A DNA stretch of 64,000 nucleotides from Bordetella sp. FB-8 (GCF_000382185.1 NZ_KB907784.1:682001-746000), one strand, 5' to 3'; positions 17,170 through 26,128 are shown, numbered from the stretch's first letter. Program-made: numbers and translations. Notes: a model not told the origin generated them from the letters alone.

Positions 17170-18063
17170 ATGCATATGAATCTTCACCACCTGGCGATCT
17201 TCAACGCCGTTGCGGAAACGGGCAGCATCTCCGCTGCAGCGCAGCAACTGCATATCTCCCAGCCCGCCCTGTCGCGCGAGATCAAGGAGTTCGAGGACCG
17301 CCTGGGCGTCGTGCTGTTCGAGCGCCGGCCTCGCGGCATGCGCATGACCCACGCCGGAGAAGTGCTGCACGAATACGCGGCCCGTCTGTTCGACATCTCG
17401 CGCACCGCCCAGGCTGCAATGCAGGAAATCGCCGATGCGCGCAAGGGCCACCTGTCGATCGGCGCCAGCAACACGAACGGCACCTATGTCCTGCCCCGGC
17501 GCCTGGCCACTTTCCGCCGCGCCAATCCAGACGTACGCATCACCATGTTCGTCGGCAACACCGAACAGATATCCCAGGGGGTCGCGGACATGCGCTTTAC
17601 CCTGGGCTTTATCGAAGGCCCTCTGCACGTCGGCGGACTGGTGGCAGAGCAGTTCCAGACGGACGATCTGGTGCCCGTGGTAGCCGCGGACCATGAACTG
17701 CTGCGCAAAAAGCGGGTCACGACGGCCGACATCGACAACCAGCCGCTATTGATGCGCGAACACGGCTCCGGCACGCGCGAACTCATTACCGAAATGCTGG
17801 ACGCCAACGGCATCCGGCAAGGCAGCGTGATGGAATTCGGCAATACCGAGGCATTGAAGCAGGCTGTGATGCACGGCGGCGGCATCGCATGGCTGCCGCG
17901 CATCAGCATCGCAAGAGAACTCGACGAAGGCACACTGGTCGCCCTGCCGCTCAACAACCTGATGGTTCAGCGGCCACTGAGCGTCATCCGGCGCGCCAAT
18001 GCGCCGCTAAGCCCGACGAGCGATGCATTTCTTCAGGCGCTGCGCGACAGTCTCGGCACATGA
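17170..18063 (+). CDS. LysR-type transcriptional regulator, divergent from the YeiH-type gene
   Basis: 297 residues. The winged helix-turn-helix lies at about 4-62 (AVAETGSISAAAQQLHISQP, then LSREIKEFEDRLGVVLFER), followed by the periplasmic-binding-protein-like effector domain from about residue 90 (LSIGASNTNGTYVLPRRL). ATG 17170 is listed; ATG 17176 (MNLHHL) is an equal alternative, and neither has a clear ribosome site. The shared 134-bp intergenic region is AT-rich, as expected for a LysR target overlapping both promoters. Likely roles are autorepression and effector-dependent activation of the exporter gene. Confidence 0.9.
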   Translation: MHMNLHHLAIFNAVAETGSISAAAQQLHISQPALSREIKEFEDRLGVVLFERRPRGMRMTHAGEVLHEYAARLFDISRTAQAAMQEIADARKGHLSIGASNTNGTYVLPRRLATFRRANPDVRITMFVGNTEQISQGVADMRFTLGFIEGPLHVGGLVAEQFQTDDLVPVVAADHELLRKKRVTTADIDNQPLLMREHGSGTRELITEMLDANGIRQGSVMEFGNTEALKQAVMHGGGIAWLPRISIARELDEGTLVALPLNNLMVQRPLSVIRRANAPLSPTSDAFLQALRDSLGT

Positions 18064-18084
18064 GTCCTGCGCCGCGGCGCAGGC

Positions 18085-18205
18085 GAGAACGCGCCCCGGC
18101 GCGGCGGCCGATCTGGCCAGGCCCCTGGTCGACGACGTGCACGCCTATGCCGGCAAGGCCGGACAATTCGGTGACATCACGCTGGCGGTGATACGACACC
18201 TATGA
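18085..18205 (+). pseudogene. Remnant of a SpoIIE/PP2C phosphatase gene (extreme C-terminus)
   Basis: In one frame LVDDVHAYAGKAGQFGDITL is followed by AVIRHL and a stop at 18203-18205. This matches the end of RsbU/SpoIIE-type serine phosphatases, where a D[DG]ITL motif carries a metal-binding aspartate. Upstream the frame immediately becomes the LysR 3' end, so all but about 35 residues are missing. The stop overlaps the next ATG as ATGA, a sign of a former operon. Confidence 0.55.
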
Positions 18206-18530
18206 AATTACTGTTGCGCATACTGCTGCCGACCATCATGCGGCTGACCGGCCACCTGGGGGCAGGCGCGAGCCGCCACGGCCGGCGCCGCTGCGTCGGC
18301 GCCACCGCCCGCCGAAAACTGCGTCCTTCACACCCTGCCGCATACCCGCCCCGACGGCCGCAAATAGCCCCTGGGCTACTACGACGTCGGCAATCACTCG
18401 GCATATCCGCGAACCCTGCGCGCCGTCGTCGAATGCCTGCAGAAGCCGGGCTGGCTGACTTTGCCGCCCCTGCCAAAACCGGACCACCAGCGGCGAACTT
18501 GCGCGGGCAGTCCGGTTGCACTGCCTGTCA
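18202..18530 (+). pseudogene. Decayed gene for an exported protein, family not recognised
   Basis: It opens with a good signal-like start (MKLLLRILLPTIM) overlapping the SpoIIE remnant's stop, then loses frame. A second frame reads PPAENCVLHTLPHTRPDGRK, a stop, then PLGYYDVGNHSAYPRTLRAV and VECLQKPGWLTLPPLPKP. The frameshift and nonsense codon make it a pseudogene. I do not recognise the family; it was probably a periplasmic protein acting with the lost phosphatase. The rest of 18064-18527 contains nothing else I can support. Confidence 0.5.
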
Positions 18531-19916
18531 CATGAAGAGTTTGACCAAGGCCGGCACGCTCAATACCGCAGTGTAGAAACCCATGAACTGCACGCCCGTA
18601 TTGAGTCCGAATGCTCGATACATCAGGCCGCCGACCAGACCGACCGTCGTTACCACGAGCAGGCCCGCCACGCCGCCCTCCCAGAAGCCGATCACCACCA
18701 CCAGGCCGACAAATGTCGCGATGATGGCTTCGTGACTCAGGCGGCGCGCGACGAACGAAGCAGCGCGATGCGCATAGTTCATCGACAGCGGATAGGCAAT
18801 CACCGCCGCCAGCACCACAGCCAGCAGGCCATAGACAAGGAAAGCGCCCGGCGTCATCAGCGTGTGCAGATTGTGGATCTGTCCATCCGCGCCGTGGACC
18901 GTGAAACGCGGCGGTGCGTTGAACAGTGGCGCCGCCGGCCCCGCCGCCACGGGGCTGAGCGGCAGGCCGAAGGCGATCAGCGGAATCAGCGCCTCGGCGA
19001 TGTAGGTCGCCTCGGTCACGCCGTTGCGCGCGGCGATCACCGTTGTGAGCCGGTGATAGGCGTTGTGGACGCGCGCGGCCACCGCCTCGCCCAGCACTAC
19101 TGTCATGGCGACCGGGCTGAAGAAGAACGTCGCGCTGGAAATGGCAGCCGTGCCGACAGTCAGGCCCGCCTGCCGCCGATCAAGCACCTTCAGCGGATTC
19201 GGGAAGTACCCGCCCCAGCCCTTGATATCAGGCGCAAGCGAGAAAGTGCGCGGCGCCTCGCGCAACATGGCCTGGCGGCTGCGGGGCGACAATAGCGAGA
19301 ACAGGTCGGCCACGAGCGGACCCACCGCGATGCCCAGGAAGTAGCTCACACCCAGCGTCACGTGATAGCGCGCGGTGAGCGCCTGCAGCCCCACGATGAT
19401 CAGGACGAAGGGCACAAGCGCTGCGACGGCGGCCCAGCGACCCGCCGAGAGATACGCGATCAGGACGGCCGCGGCCAGGAATAGCCACGGCACATAGGGC
19501 GTGATCTTCGCGCCGTAGGGCGCGAGCAGCCAGGCGAAGGCGACCGCAAGCGGCACCGCCACGAAGGCGGCGATGATCGCTCCCGAAACCATCTTGCGCA
19601 AGGCGATATGCGGCACGCCCAGATTGCGCAGGGCGACGGCCTCGTCCATGAGCGGCACGGCCATCGTGTCGCCGGGGATGCCCAACAGCGCGGTCGGGAT
19701 GGCGTGCGTCATGTGCTTGGATATGGCGCCCGCCATGAAGAACATGAAGACCCCGGCAGGCGGCACGCCCAGCAGCGCGACAAGCAGCGTCAGCGGCGCG
19801 ATCGTGGTGGTTTCGTCCGTGCCCGAAACCAGGCCTATCGCCGCGAATACGACGGCGCCGATCACACCCATCGCCACGGCGGCCCATACGTCTTGAAAAA
19901 TGGAAGCCGCCATCAT
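18528..19916 (-). CDS. TctA-like tripartite tricarboxylate transporter permease
   Basis: 462 residues with about eleven or twelve membrane segments. Family features include the N-terminal DVWAAVAMGVIGAVVFAAIG and the conserved loop LLGIPGDTMAVPLMDEAVAL, corresponding to the GIPG motif of TctA. It would be the large permease of a secondary transporter. Its ATG overlaps the stop of the upstream small membrane protein gene (ATGA at 19913-19916). Canonical systems also have TctB and a periplasmic TctC; TctC is absent here and the small partner is not a normal TctB. Linkage to HMG-CoA reductase suggests mevalonate or a similar hydroxy acid as substrate (inference). Confidence 0.8.
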   Translation of the reverse strand: MMAASIFQDVWAAVAMGVIGAVVFAAIGLVSGTDETTTIAPLTLLVALLGVPPAGVFMFFMAGAISKHMTHAIPTALLGIPGDTMAVPLMDEAVALRNLGVPHIALRKMVSGAIIAAFVAVPLAVAFAWLLAPYGAKITPYVPWLFLAAAVLIAYLSAGRWAAVAALVPFVLIIVGLQALTARYHVTLGVSYFLGIAVGPLVADLFSLLSPRSRQAMLREAPRTFSLAPDIKGWGGYFPNPLKVLDRRQAGLTVGTAAISSATFFFSPVAMTVVLGEAVAARVHNAYHRLTTVIAARNGVTEATYIAEALIPLIAFGLPLSPVAAGPAAPLFNAPPRFTVHGADGQIHNLHTLMTPGAFLVYGLLAVVLAAVIAYPLSMNYAHRAASFVARRLSHEAIIATFVGLVVVIGFWEGGVAGLLVVTTVGLVGGLMYRAFGLNTGVQFMGFYTAVLSVPALVKLFM

Positions 19917-20407
19917 GCCACCCCTCTGCTGCCCGCATGTTCGAGCGCGACCTCGTTGGTCGCGTTGCGCGCTTCGGCGCCGGCGAAAAGGTCGTAGAGG
20001 CCCGCTTCTTTCATCTCGGCCACCACATAGGCCGGCAGCAGCCTGATCGAACCTTGCGGTCCCGCTTCGACGACGAGGCGATCGATCAGTTCCGCGCGCA
20101 TGCCTTCGTCGGATGCCTCCTGCTCGACCACGACGCGCTTGGGCTTGAAGAGCCGGGCACAGATGGCCCCTGCCACCAAACAGCCGCCCAGGCCCACGAG
20201 CATGGCATACGCCCGCCCCATCGCAGCCTGGGCGACCAGCGGCTGCAGGAACCGCAGAGCCAGTTCGAAAGCGCCAAAGCTGACCGCGGCGCCGATCAGC
20301 ACCGACCAGCCCAGATGCCTCGTATCGACCGTATCACCCCATACCTCGGCATATCGCGGACTCGCGCCTGCGCCGGCCTGTCGGCCAAAGTCCTTCATCG
20401 TTTGCAT
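19913..20407 (-). CDS. Small two-helix membrane protein, partner of the TctA-like permease
   Basis: ATG 20407 (MQTMKDFG) is chosen because GGAGG lies five bases upstream; an earlier ATG at 20419 precedes that site. The 164-residue product has a hydrophilic N-terminus, two membrane segments (about 34-56 and 65-87), and a soluble tail of about 75 residues containing LIDRLVVEAGPQGSIRLLPA. TctB proteins usually have four segments, so this is not a standard TctB. Strict coupling to the permease gene suggests a subunit of the same transporter. The soluble tail could replace a missing component, but no fold is recognised. Confidence 0.6.
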   Translation of the reverse strand: MQTMKDFGRQAGAGASPRYAEVWGDTVDTRHLGWSVLIGAAVSFGAFELALRFLQPLVAQAAMGRAYAMLVGLGGCLVAGAICARLFKPKRVVVEQEASDEGMRAELIDRLVVEAGPQGSIRLLPAYVVAEMKEAGLYDLFAGAEARNATNEVALEHAGSRGVA

Positions 20408-20519
20408 GTCTACCTCCATTGATGGACGTTATTGTTTTCCCGAAAAACTACCGGGGTACCGCCTGTTTCGCCGCAGGTATGCTGCGCGCCCGCGGCTTTC
20501 TTTCTTCAAGGACGCGCTT

Positions 20520-21806
20520 TCATGCCTTGCGCCGCTGCGCAAGCAGGGTTGCGGCAAAGTCGGCGCGCACATCCCCGGCTTGGACCATCTGACGCGCAAC
20601 CCAGTCGACATCGGCGCCCGCGGCACCCGCGACCAGCGCAATGTTGCGCGCATGCAGCGCCATATGACCGCGTTGAATGCCTTCGGTCGCCAATGCGCGC
20701 AAGGCGCCCATGTTCTGCGCCAGCCCGACGGCGACGGCGATTTCGCCAAGCTCCTGCGCCGATTTCACGTCCATGATCTTGAGCGCCTGCCGCGCGAGCG
20801 GATGCGTTTTGGTGGCGCCGCCGACCAGACCCACCGGCATGGGCATTTCGATGGTACCGACAAGATCACCGTTGGAGGCCACTTCCCACGTCGTCAGAGA
20901 GGTGTAGCGGCCGCCGCGGCTCGCATAGGCATGGGCGCCAGCCTCCACGGCACGCCAATCGTTTCCGGTCGCCACGATGATCGGATCGATGCCGTTCATG
21001 ATGCCTTTGTTGTGGGTCGCGGCCCGGTACGGGTCGATCGCCGCGAAGAGATAGGCATCTACCACCCCCGTGATCACGTCCGCGCCCGAATACTCTTTCG
21101 TGGCCAGCGTCGCAGGCGCATAACGCACCTGCGCACGCGCCAGGCGCAGGTCGGCCAGGTTGGACAGGATGCGCAGGCGCACTTTGCCGCCCGTGATCTG
21201 CTCGATGCGACCGGCAAGAGCCTCGGCCATGGTGTTGACGGTGTTCGCGCCCATCGCATCGCGCACGTCGACAATCAGGTGCGCGACCACCATCGCGCCG
21301 CGCGGCGTGTCCTGGAACACATGAACTTCGATGTCGCGGCAGCCGCCGCCCAGGCCGACCAGCACCCTGTCGCGGCTATTCGCCAATTCGACCAGTTCCT
21401 GTCTGTGCTCGAGAATGGACAGACGCGCGCCATGCGGATCGCTGACCTCGACCACTTGTATCTGCGCCCGCATCAGCGGCCCGGTGCTGGATGTGCGAAA
21501 GCCCCCGCCCACGCGCGCGAGCTTGGCCATGAATGAGGCGGCGGCCACGATAGAGGGCTCCTCCACCGCCATCGGCACGAGCACGTCCCGGCCGTTGACC
21601 TGGAAGTAGCCCGCCACGGCCATGGGCAGTTCGAAGGTGCCGATGACGTTCTCGATCATGCCGTCCGCCGTTTCGATCGGCAGGGCGCCGGGACGCGACA
21701 GCAGCGCGTGATCCGCATCGGACAAGCCGGCGGCGCGGGCGATGTGCTGCAAGCGCTGAGCGGGCGTGAGTTTGCGGAAGTCGGGAAGCGTCGAATCGAT
21801 GCCCAT
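20520..21806 (-). CDS. mvaA: Class II (degradative) hydroxymethylglutaryl-CoA reductase
   Basis: Start ATG 21806 has AAGGAG nine bases upstream, giving 428 residues. From memory this is also the length of the Pseudomonas mevalonii enzyme, and its catalytic residues fall at the same numbers: Glu83 ([10 protein letters not shown]), Lys267 ([11 protein letters not shown]), Asp283 (ATGNDW) and His381 ([11 protein letters not shown]). In degradative bacteria the enzyme oxidises mevalonate with CoA to HMG-CoA using NAD. Neighbours are a TctA-like transporter downstream and a divergent MocR regulator, together suggesting a mevalonate uptake and catabolism module. The next enzyme, HMG-CoA lyase, is not in the window. 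Confidence 0.93.
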   Translation of the reverse strand: MGIDSTLPDFRKLTPAQRLQHIARAAGLSDADHALLSRPGALPIETADGMIENVIGTFELPMAVAGYFQVNGRDVLVPMAVEEPSIVAAASFMAKLARVGGGFRTSSTGPLMRAQIQVVEVSDPHGARLSILEHRQELVELANSRDRVLVGLGGGCRDIEVHVFQDTPRGAMVVAHLIVDVRDAMGANTVNTMAEALAGRIEQITGGKVRLRILSNLADLRLARAQVRYAPATLATKEYSGADVITGVVDAYLFAAIDPYRAATHNKGIMNGIDPIIVATGNDWRAVEAGAHAYASRGGRYTSLTTWEVASNGDLVGTIEMPMPVGLVGGATKTHPLARQALKIMDVKSAQELGEIAVAVGLAQNMGALRALATEGIQRGHMALHARNIALVAGAAGADVDWVARQMVQAGDVRADFAATLLAQRRKA

Positions 21807-21870
21807 TGCGTGTCTCCTTGGTTTTATCAATCACCGCCGCGTTGCAGGCGACGTTCAATTGGGCAAATGA

Positions 21871-21931
21871 TGGGTCAACTGTACCCATATAAAAAGGCAC
21901 ACTTTCTTAGAACAGTTTTGTCGGTGTACCC
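21871..21931. promoter_or_regulatory. Repeated TGTACCC boxes between mvaA and the MocR gene
   Basis: TGTACCC occurs at 21880-21886 and 21925-21931, 45 bp apart and in the same orientation, close to four helical turns. The first is also part of GGGT-N7-ACCC symmetry (21872-21886). Direct repeats on one face of the helix are typical for MocR/GntR-aminotransferase regulators, so this is the likely target of the divergent regulator. Confidence 0.5.
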
Positions 21932-21966
21932 TAAACACCCATCTTGCTGTGCAACAAGGACTCGAC

Positions 21967-23358
21967 ATGGCGCAACCGGGATCTGGCCTGGCGCGATCAA
22001 TCGCGGACAATCTGGCCGGACAAATCGAGGCGGGGCTGCTCAAACCCGGCGACAAACTGCCGTCGATCCGGGAATACGCCATGAGCAACGGCTGTTCGAA
22101 GAACACCGTGATCAGCGCGTTCGACATCCTCACCGCGGGCGGCCTGATCGAACCGCGCCGTGGCGCCGGCTTCTTCGTCACGGCGCGCTCGACGCGCGCG
22201 CGTACCGACGAGGCCGAGACCTCGACGCTCGACCGCGCCATGGACATCGTCTGGCTGATGCGCGAGCAGTTGCGCAGCAAGGCGGAATTCTTGAATCTGG
22301 GCGAGGGTTTTCCGCCCATCAAATGGCTGGAAGAAACGCGGCTGGATCAGTTCCACCAGCGCGTCGTGCGCACCGGCGTGGGCTCGCTGTTCCGCTACGG
22401 CAGCCGCTATGGCTATCTGCCGCTGCGTCAGCACCTGCAGCAAAAGCTGGCGGGCTACGAGATCCATGCCACGCCCCGGCAGATCGTCCTGACCCACGGC
22501 GCCAATCAAGCGATGGACCTCGTACTGCGCTACTTCGCGCGGCCCGGCGATGCCGTGCTGGTCGACGATCCCGGCTATTACACGCTATTCGGCAAGCTCA
22601 AGCTGAGCGGCATCAACATGCTCGGCGTGCCGCGCAGTCAAGACGGCCCCGACATCGAAACGCTGGCGGCATTGATCAAGCAGCATCGGCCCAGGCTCTT
22701 CTTCACGCAGTCGGTAGGACACAACCCCACCGCAACCGACACGAGCGCCGCAAAAGCCCACCAGATACTGCGATTGGCCGAAGCGCACGATCTGGTCGTT
22801 GTCGAGAACGATGCGCTGGCCGACCTGAAGCCGCGCCCGATGGCGCGCATCGCCACGCTCGACCAGTTGCGCCGCACGATCTACATCGGCAGCTTCTCCA
22901 AATCCGTGTCGGCGTCGCTGAGAGTGGGCTTTCTTGCCTGTGACCCGGAGCTGGCCAGCGACCTTGCCGATGTCAAAATGCTCACACATGTCAGCAGTTC
23001 GGAGTACTGCGAGCGGACGCTGGAAGTGATCCTGAGCGAAGGCCATTTCCTGCGGCACACGAATCGCATGCAGGACAAGCTGCGGCGCGCCACGGCGGCC
23101 GGCATCAAGGCGCTCGAGGAAGTTGGCGCGATGATTTACCGGCCTACCGAGCAGAGCCTGTATTTGTGGGCGCGCTTGCCGGGGCACGAGGATTCGATCG
23201 CGTTGGCGCGCAGGATGCTCGATCACAGCGTCATTCTCGCGCCGGGCGCCGTATTCTCGCCTCGTGGCGAAGGCCCATCACCCTGGTTTCGATTCAATGT
23301 CGCGTATCTGAACGATCCGCGCTTTGCCGCGGCGCTCCACGCAATCGAATCCGCCTGA
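21967..23358 (+). CDS. MocR-type regulator: GntR winged helix fused to aminotransferase class I fold
   Basis: ATG 21967, with AAGGA a few bases upstream, gives 463 residues. Residues 5-75 form a GntR-type winged helix (KLPSIREYAMSNGCSKNTVI). After a linker, residues from about 115 match PLP-dependent aminotransferases: LTHGANQAMDLVLRYF, VDDPGYYTLFGKLKL, and the PLP-binding lysine Lys312 in GSFSKSVSASLRVGF. MocR proteins use PLP or an amino-compound adduct as effector and usually control a divergent gene. Here that is mvaA and its transporter, 160 bp away. An amino-compound signal for mevalonate genes would be unusual. Confidence 0.92.
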   Translation: MAQPGSGLARSIADNLAGQIEAGLLKPGDKLPSIREYAMSNGCSKNTVISAFDILTAGGLIEPRRGAGFFVTARSTRARTDEAETSTLDRAMDIVWLMREQLRSKAEFLNLGEGFPPIKWLEETRLDQFHQRVVRTGVGSLFRYGSRYGYLPLRQHLQQKLAGYEIHATPRQIVLTHGANQAMDLVLRYFARPGDAVLVDDPGYYTLFGKLKLSGINMLGVPRSQDGPDIETLAALIKQHRPRLFFTQSVGHNPTATDTSAAKAHQILRLAEAHDLVVVENDALADLKPRPMARIATLDQLRRTIYIGSFSKSVSASLRVGFLACDPELASDLADVKMLTHVSSSEYCERTLEVILSEGHFLRHTNRMQDKLRRATAAGIKALEEVGAMIYRPTEQSLYLWARLPGHEDSIALARRMLDHSVILAPGAVFSPRGEGPSPWFRFNVAYLNDPRFAAALHAIESA

Positions 23359-23700
23359 ACCGCGGCAAGGCCCAGAACGGCTTCGTCCACAAGCTGCGCA
23401 TCGGCAAATACCGCGCCGAGCGCGCGGCCCTCACTCTAGCCGTCCACGCCGCAGCGCTCAGCTAGGCGCACGTCCCGCAGTTCGCGTCTGATGCATTCGG
23501 CCAGGCAATCTACGGCGATATTCTTCCCGCAGCGGTGCTTGCAGGCGTCCAAGGCCTCGACGTCGCATGTAATACTTTGTGATAATTCGGCGGCACCCTT
23601 TCCACCTAACCCAGGTCGCCGTCGCTCCATGACCGAATCGTCAAATTCCAGCGTAGCGGCGCTGCATGAGAACACGACTCGCGGTGTACTGCCCATGATC
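23359..23700. other. Intergenic region with no supported gene
   Basis: Short frames exist on both strands (for example NGFVHKLRIGKYRAERAAL read at 23383-23440), but none is long or recognisable. It is probably remnant DNA leading into the decayed sigma-factor fragment. Confidence 0.35.
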
Positions 23701-23706
23701 GGCTAA

Positions 23707-23875
23707 TGCGCGATCCGCTGCAGGAACAGGACTGCACGGGAATCGCTCGACGAACTGCCCGAAAGCATGCGCAACATCATGCTGCTCTTGGGCAGGGACG
23801 ACCTTACTTACGAAAAAGCCCCCGCCTTGCTGAGCACGCCGGACGGAGCCATTCGCAGCGGCTGCGAACCAGGCC
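23707..23875 (+). pseudogene. Fragment of an ECF-type sigma factor gene (region 4)
   Basis: One frame reads RESLDELPESMRNIMLLLGR and then DDLTYEKAPALLSTPDGAIR. This fits sigma region 4, where intact proteins have ALP-x-x-R...L-x-Y-x-E-A-A-x-LL-x-x-P-x-GT-[VI]-R-S-R-L. After IRS the frame loses the arginine-rich helix, and no start or region 2 is found upstream. A stop at 23704-23706 closes the frame on the left. The remnant is judged from motif pattern only. Confidence 0.5.
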
Positions 23876-23917
23876 CGACCCGCCCCCAGACTCAGGCACG
23901 CCGAACGCGTCAAGAAC

Positions 23918-26128
23918 TCAACGCGCGTGCGAAATCCGCACTTCCGCCCCGCGCCGCTTCACTTCGAGCCCCTCGGACGGCAGAATCCGCAAGCCTTCCA
24001 ACCCCTTGATGTAACTGGACCCCTGCATCTGCATCACACGGATCTTGTTGCGCATCACCACCGGATTGTGCACGGGCATGCCGAACATCCAGACTTCGTC
24101 CAGGATGCGCGCCGAATTGAACTCGCCTGCGTGCTGGGCCAGCGGCCCCATGCAGAGCATATGGCCTTCGCGGCCGAACACCGGGTACTGCTCGGGACCG
24201 CAGGTCAGCGTCCAGACCGTGCCGCCCTCGTAGCGGTGGCCTGTATTCAGGTCCCACCAGGCCTCGCCCTTGGGCAGATAGACCTTGACCTCGCTGCCAG
24301 GCTTGGTGATTGGCGCCACCAGCAGGGCCGGACCCAGCAGGTATTGCAGGTCCCAGGCATGCGCGTCGGGGTCGTTGGGAAAGGACATAGCCATGGAGCG
24401 CTGCACGGGCAGGCCCGTGCGTGCGGCGTCCTCGATTGCGCCAAGCACGTAAGGAATGAGGCGATAGCGCCAGTTCATCCAGGTGCGGGCATGGTCCAGC
24501 GTCTGCGCGCCGAACGCCCAGGGCATCAGGCCCTCGACCCCCTGGAAGCTGAAGTTGGCCGAGAACACGCCCATGGCGAGCCAGCGCAGATAGAGTTCGG
24601 CGTCCATGCCGTCCAGCGGGGCGCTGGCCGAGCCGATATTGTGCGTCTGCACCGGCACGCCGCTGGCACCGATGGACAGCGATGTGCGCAGACTGTGTTC
24701 CAGGCCCTCCCAGCTGTTGGGCACTTGCGGTCCGGTCTGCCAGGGCAGGCGCTGGACCGCGGGGAACAGATCGGTGCTGGGAATCACCCCTTCCGGCGGC
24801 ACCTTGTGGCCAGCCACGGCGTCGAACAGCGCGCGGCGCGCCAGCAGCGGGTACTGCGTGCGCAACGACGCGCCGCTTTCGCCGCTGCGTCCGCACACAC
24901 CGTCGGGAATATCGATCTGGGTACTGCAGGCCGGCGCGCCCACGCCGTCCTCCATCAACTGACGATGGCGATCCACCCACAGGTTGTAGGCATCGCGGTG
25001 AGTCAGATCGAGCAGGCCATACGCACGGCCGCCCGTGGCCGCGCATCCGTCAAAGACCTGCGCGCCACCCTCGTCCCGGGCCAACAGCCAACCACGGTCC
25101 TCCAGTTCCTCGAACAAGGCGCTGCCCTGCGGCACGGCAGGAAGACACGATGCGGACACGTGCACGTGGTGTTTCTGGAACAGCCCCAGCATTTGTTTGG
25201 GATCGGGAAAACGCTGGCCATCCCATTCGAGCGCAAACTTGTCGGACTGCAAGCCCCAGGCTGCCGGCATTCCCAGCGACACCGCATCCAGCGGGATCTG
25301 CTCCGTGCGCAGGCGTTCAACCAGCGCGGCCGTCTGCTCGGCCGATTCGCCCGGCGCCTGCTGCAGCCAGGCCCCCATGGCCCATAGCCCGGGCTGACCC
25401 GCACGACCCGTCAGCGCCGTATATTGGTTGAGGATTTCGCCGGGTTCGCCGGCGAAGAGAAAGAGATCCAGCACCGGATCGGCAATCGTCAGCACATAGG
25501 CCGAGCCCGATGGCGCCACGCCCGGCGCGTGCTCGACACGGTGCAAGGTGTTGGCGTAGAGGCCCCAACCGCGCGGACTCCAGGCCAGGGGCAAGGCGCG
25601 GTACGTGGGATCGTCCGATACGATATCTTCACCGCGGCGGTTCAGATCGCCCGGGGTTTCGCCCAGGCCGTAGACGTGCTCCCCGGTCTTGAGCACGAAG
25701 CTCGCAGTCCAGGTGGCGTCTTCGGGTCTATCCAGTTCCTGATGGGCGAATGCCTCACTTGCGGAGGAAGACAGCACAGCATGCCCGCCACGCGACAAGG
25801 TGATGCGCAAAGGCTTGGTCTGCACGTCGAGCGTTGCGTCGCCCTGCTCGATGCGCCAGCCGCCCGCGCGCGGCGCGACAGTCGCTTCGCCCACGGCCTC
25901 CTGGCGCGCCAGCAGCATTTCGGCCAGCACGCGCGCACGCGGGCTGGCTTTCTCGTCGCTCAGGAGGGCGGGATCGCCGCAGCGCAGGCGGAACACGCCG
26001 GGCGCATGGGCTTCGACCGCCAAGGACAGGCCGCCCCCCAGGTCGAAATCGATGCGGCTGGGACGGCTCGTCGACAGCTGGGCGTTTTCAAGCGGGGTGA
26101 GTTGGACTAAGCTGGACTTAGGCGGCAC
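23918..26128 (-). CDS. GH31-fold protein lacking both catalytic acids (predicted pseudoenzyme)
   Basis: 736 residues from GTG 26128 with GAGGTG upstream. The order of regions follows glycoside hydrolase family 31: an N-terminal beta-sandwich (EHVYGLGETPGDLNRRGED), a TIM barrel from about 245, and C-terminal beta domains (YLLGPALLVAPITKPGSEVK). The nucleophile segment, normally FKTDFGERIP, reads PACSTQIDIP at about 399-408, placing Ser402 at the aspartate. The acid/base segment, normally GGDCYSTWEG, reads GPQVPNSWEG, placing Gln468 at the aspartate. HDIGG is HNIGS (496-500). No gap is needed for either alignment. Hydrolysis by the normal mechanism is therefore unlikely. The frame is intact over 2.2 kb, so it appears maintained. 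No signal peptide is seen. Confidence 0.85.
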   Translation of the reverse strand: MPPKSSLVQLTPLENAQLSTSRPSRIDFDLGGGLSLAVEAHAPGVFRLRCGDPALLSDEKASPRARVLAEMLLARQEAVGEATVAPRAGGWRIEQGDATLDVQTKPLRITLSRGGHAVLSSSASEAFAHQELDRPEDATWTASFVLKTGEHVYGLGETPGDLNRRGEDIVSDDPTYRALPLAWSPRGWGLYANTLHRVEHAPGVAPSGSAYVLTIADPVLDLFLFAGEPGEILNQYTALTGRAGQPGLWAMGAWLQQAPGESAEQTAALVERLRTEQIPLDAVSLGMPAAWGLQSDKFALEWDGQRFPDPKQMLGLFQKHHVHVSASCLPAVPQGSALFEELEDRGWLLARDEGGAQVFDGCAATGGRAYGLLDLTHRDAYNLWVDRHRQLMEDGVGAPACSTQIDIPDGVCGRSGESGASLRTQYPLLARRALFDAVAGHKVPPEGVIPSTDLFPAVQRLPWQTGPQVPNSWEGLEHSLRTSLSIGASGVPVQTHNIGSASAPLDGMDAELYLRWLAMGVFSANFSFQGVEGLMPWAFGAQTLDHARTWMNWRYRLIPYVLGAIEDAARTGLPVQRSMAMSFPNDPDAHAWDLQYLLGPALLVAPITKPGSEVKVYLPKGEAWWDLNTGHRYEGGTVWTLTCGPEQYPVFGREGHMLCMGPLAQHAGEFNSARILDEVWMFGMPVHNPVVMRNKIRVMQMQGSSYIKGLEGLRILPSEGLEVKRRGAEVRISHAR

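Noticed and set aside
23491..23706. A 71-codon plus-strand frame after the MocR gene
   Set aside because: No ribosome site and no similarity recognised; the frame ends just before the sigma-factor fragment and probably is remnant DNA.
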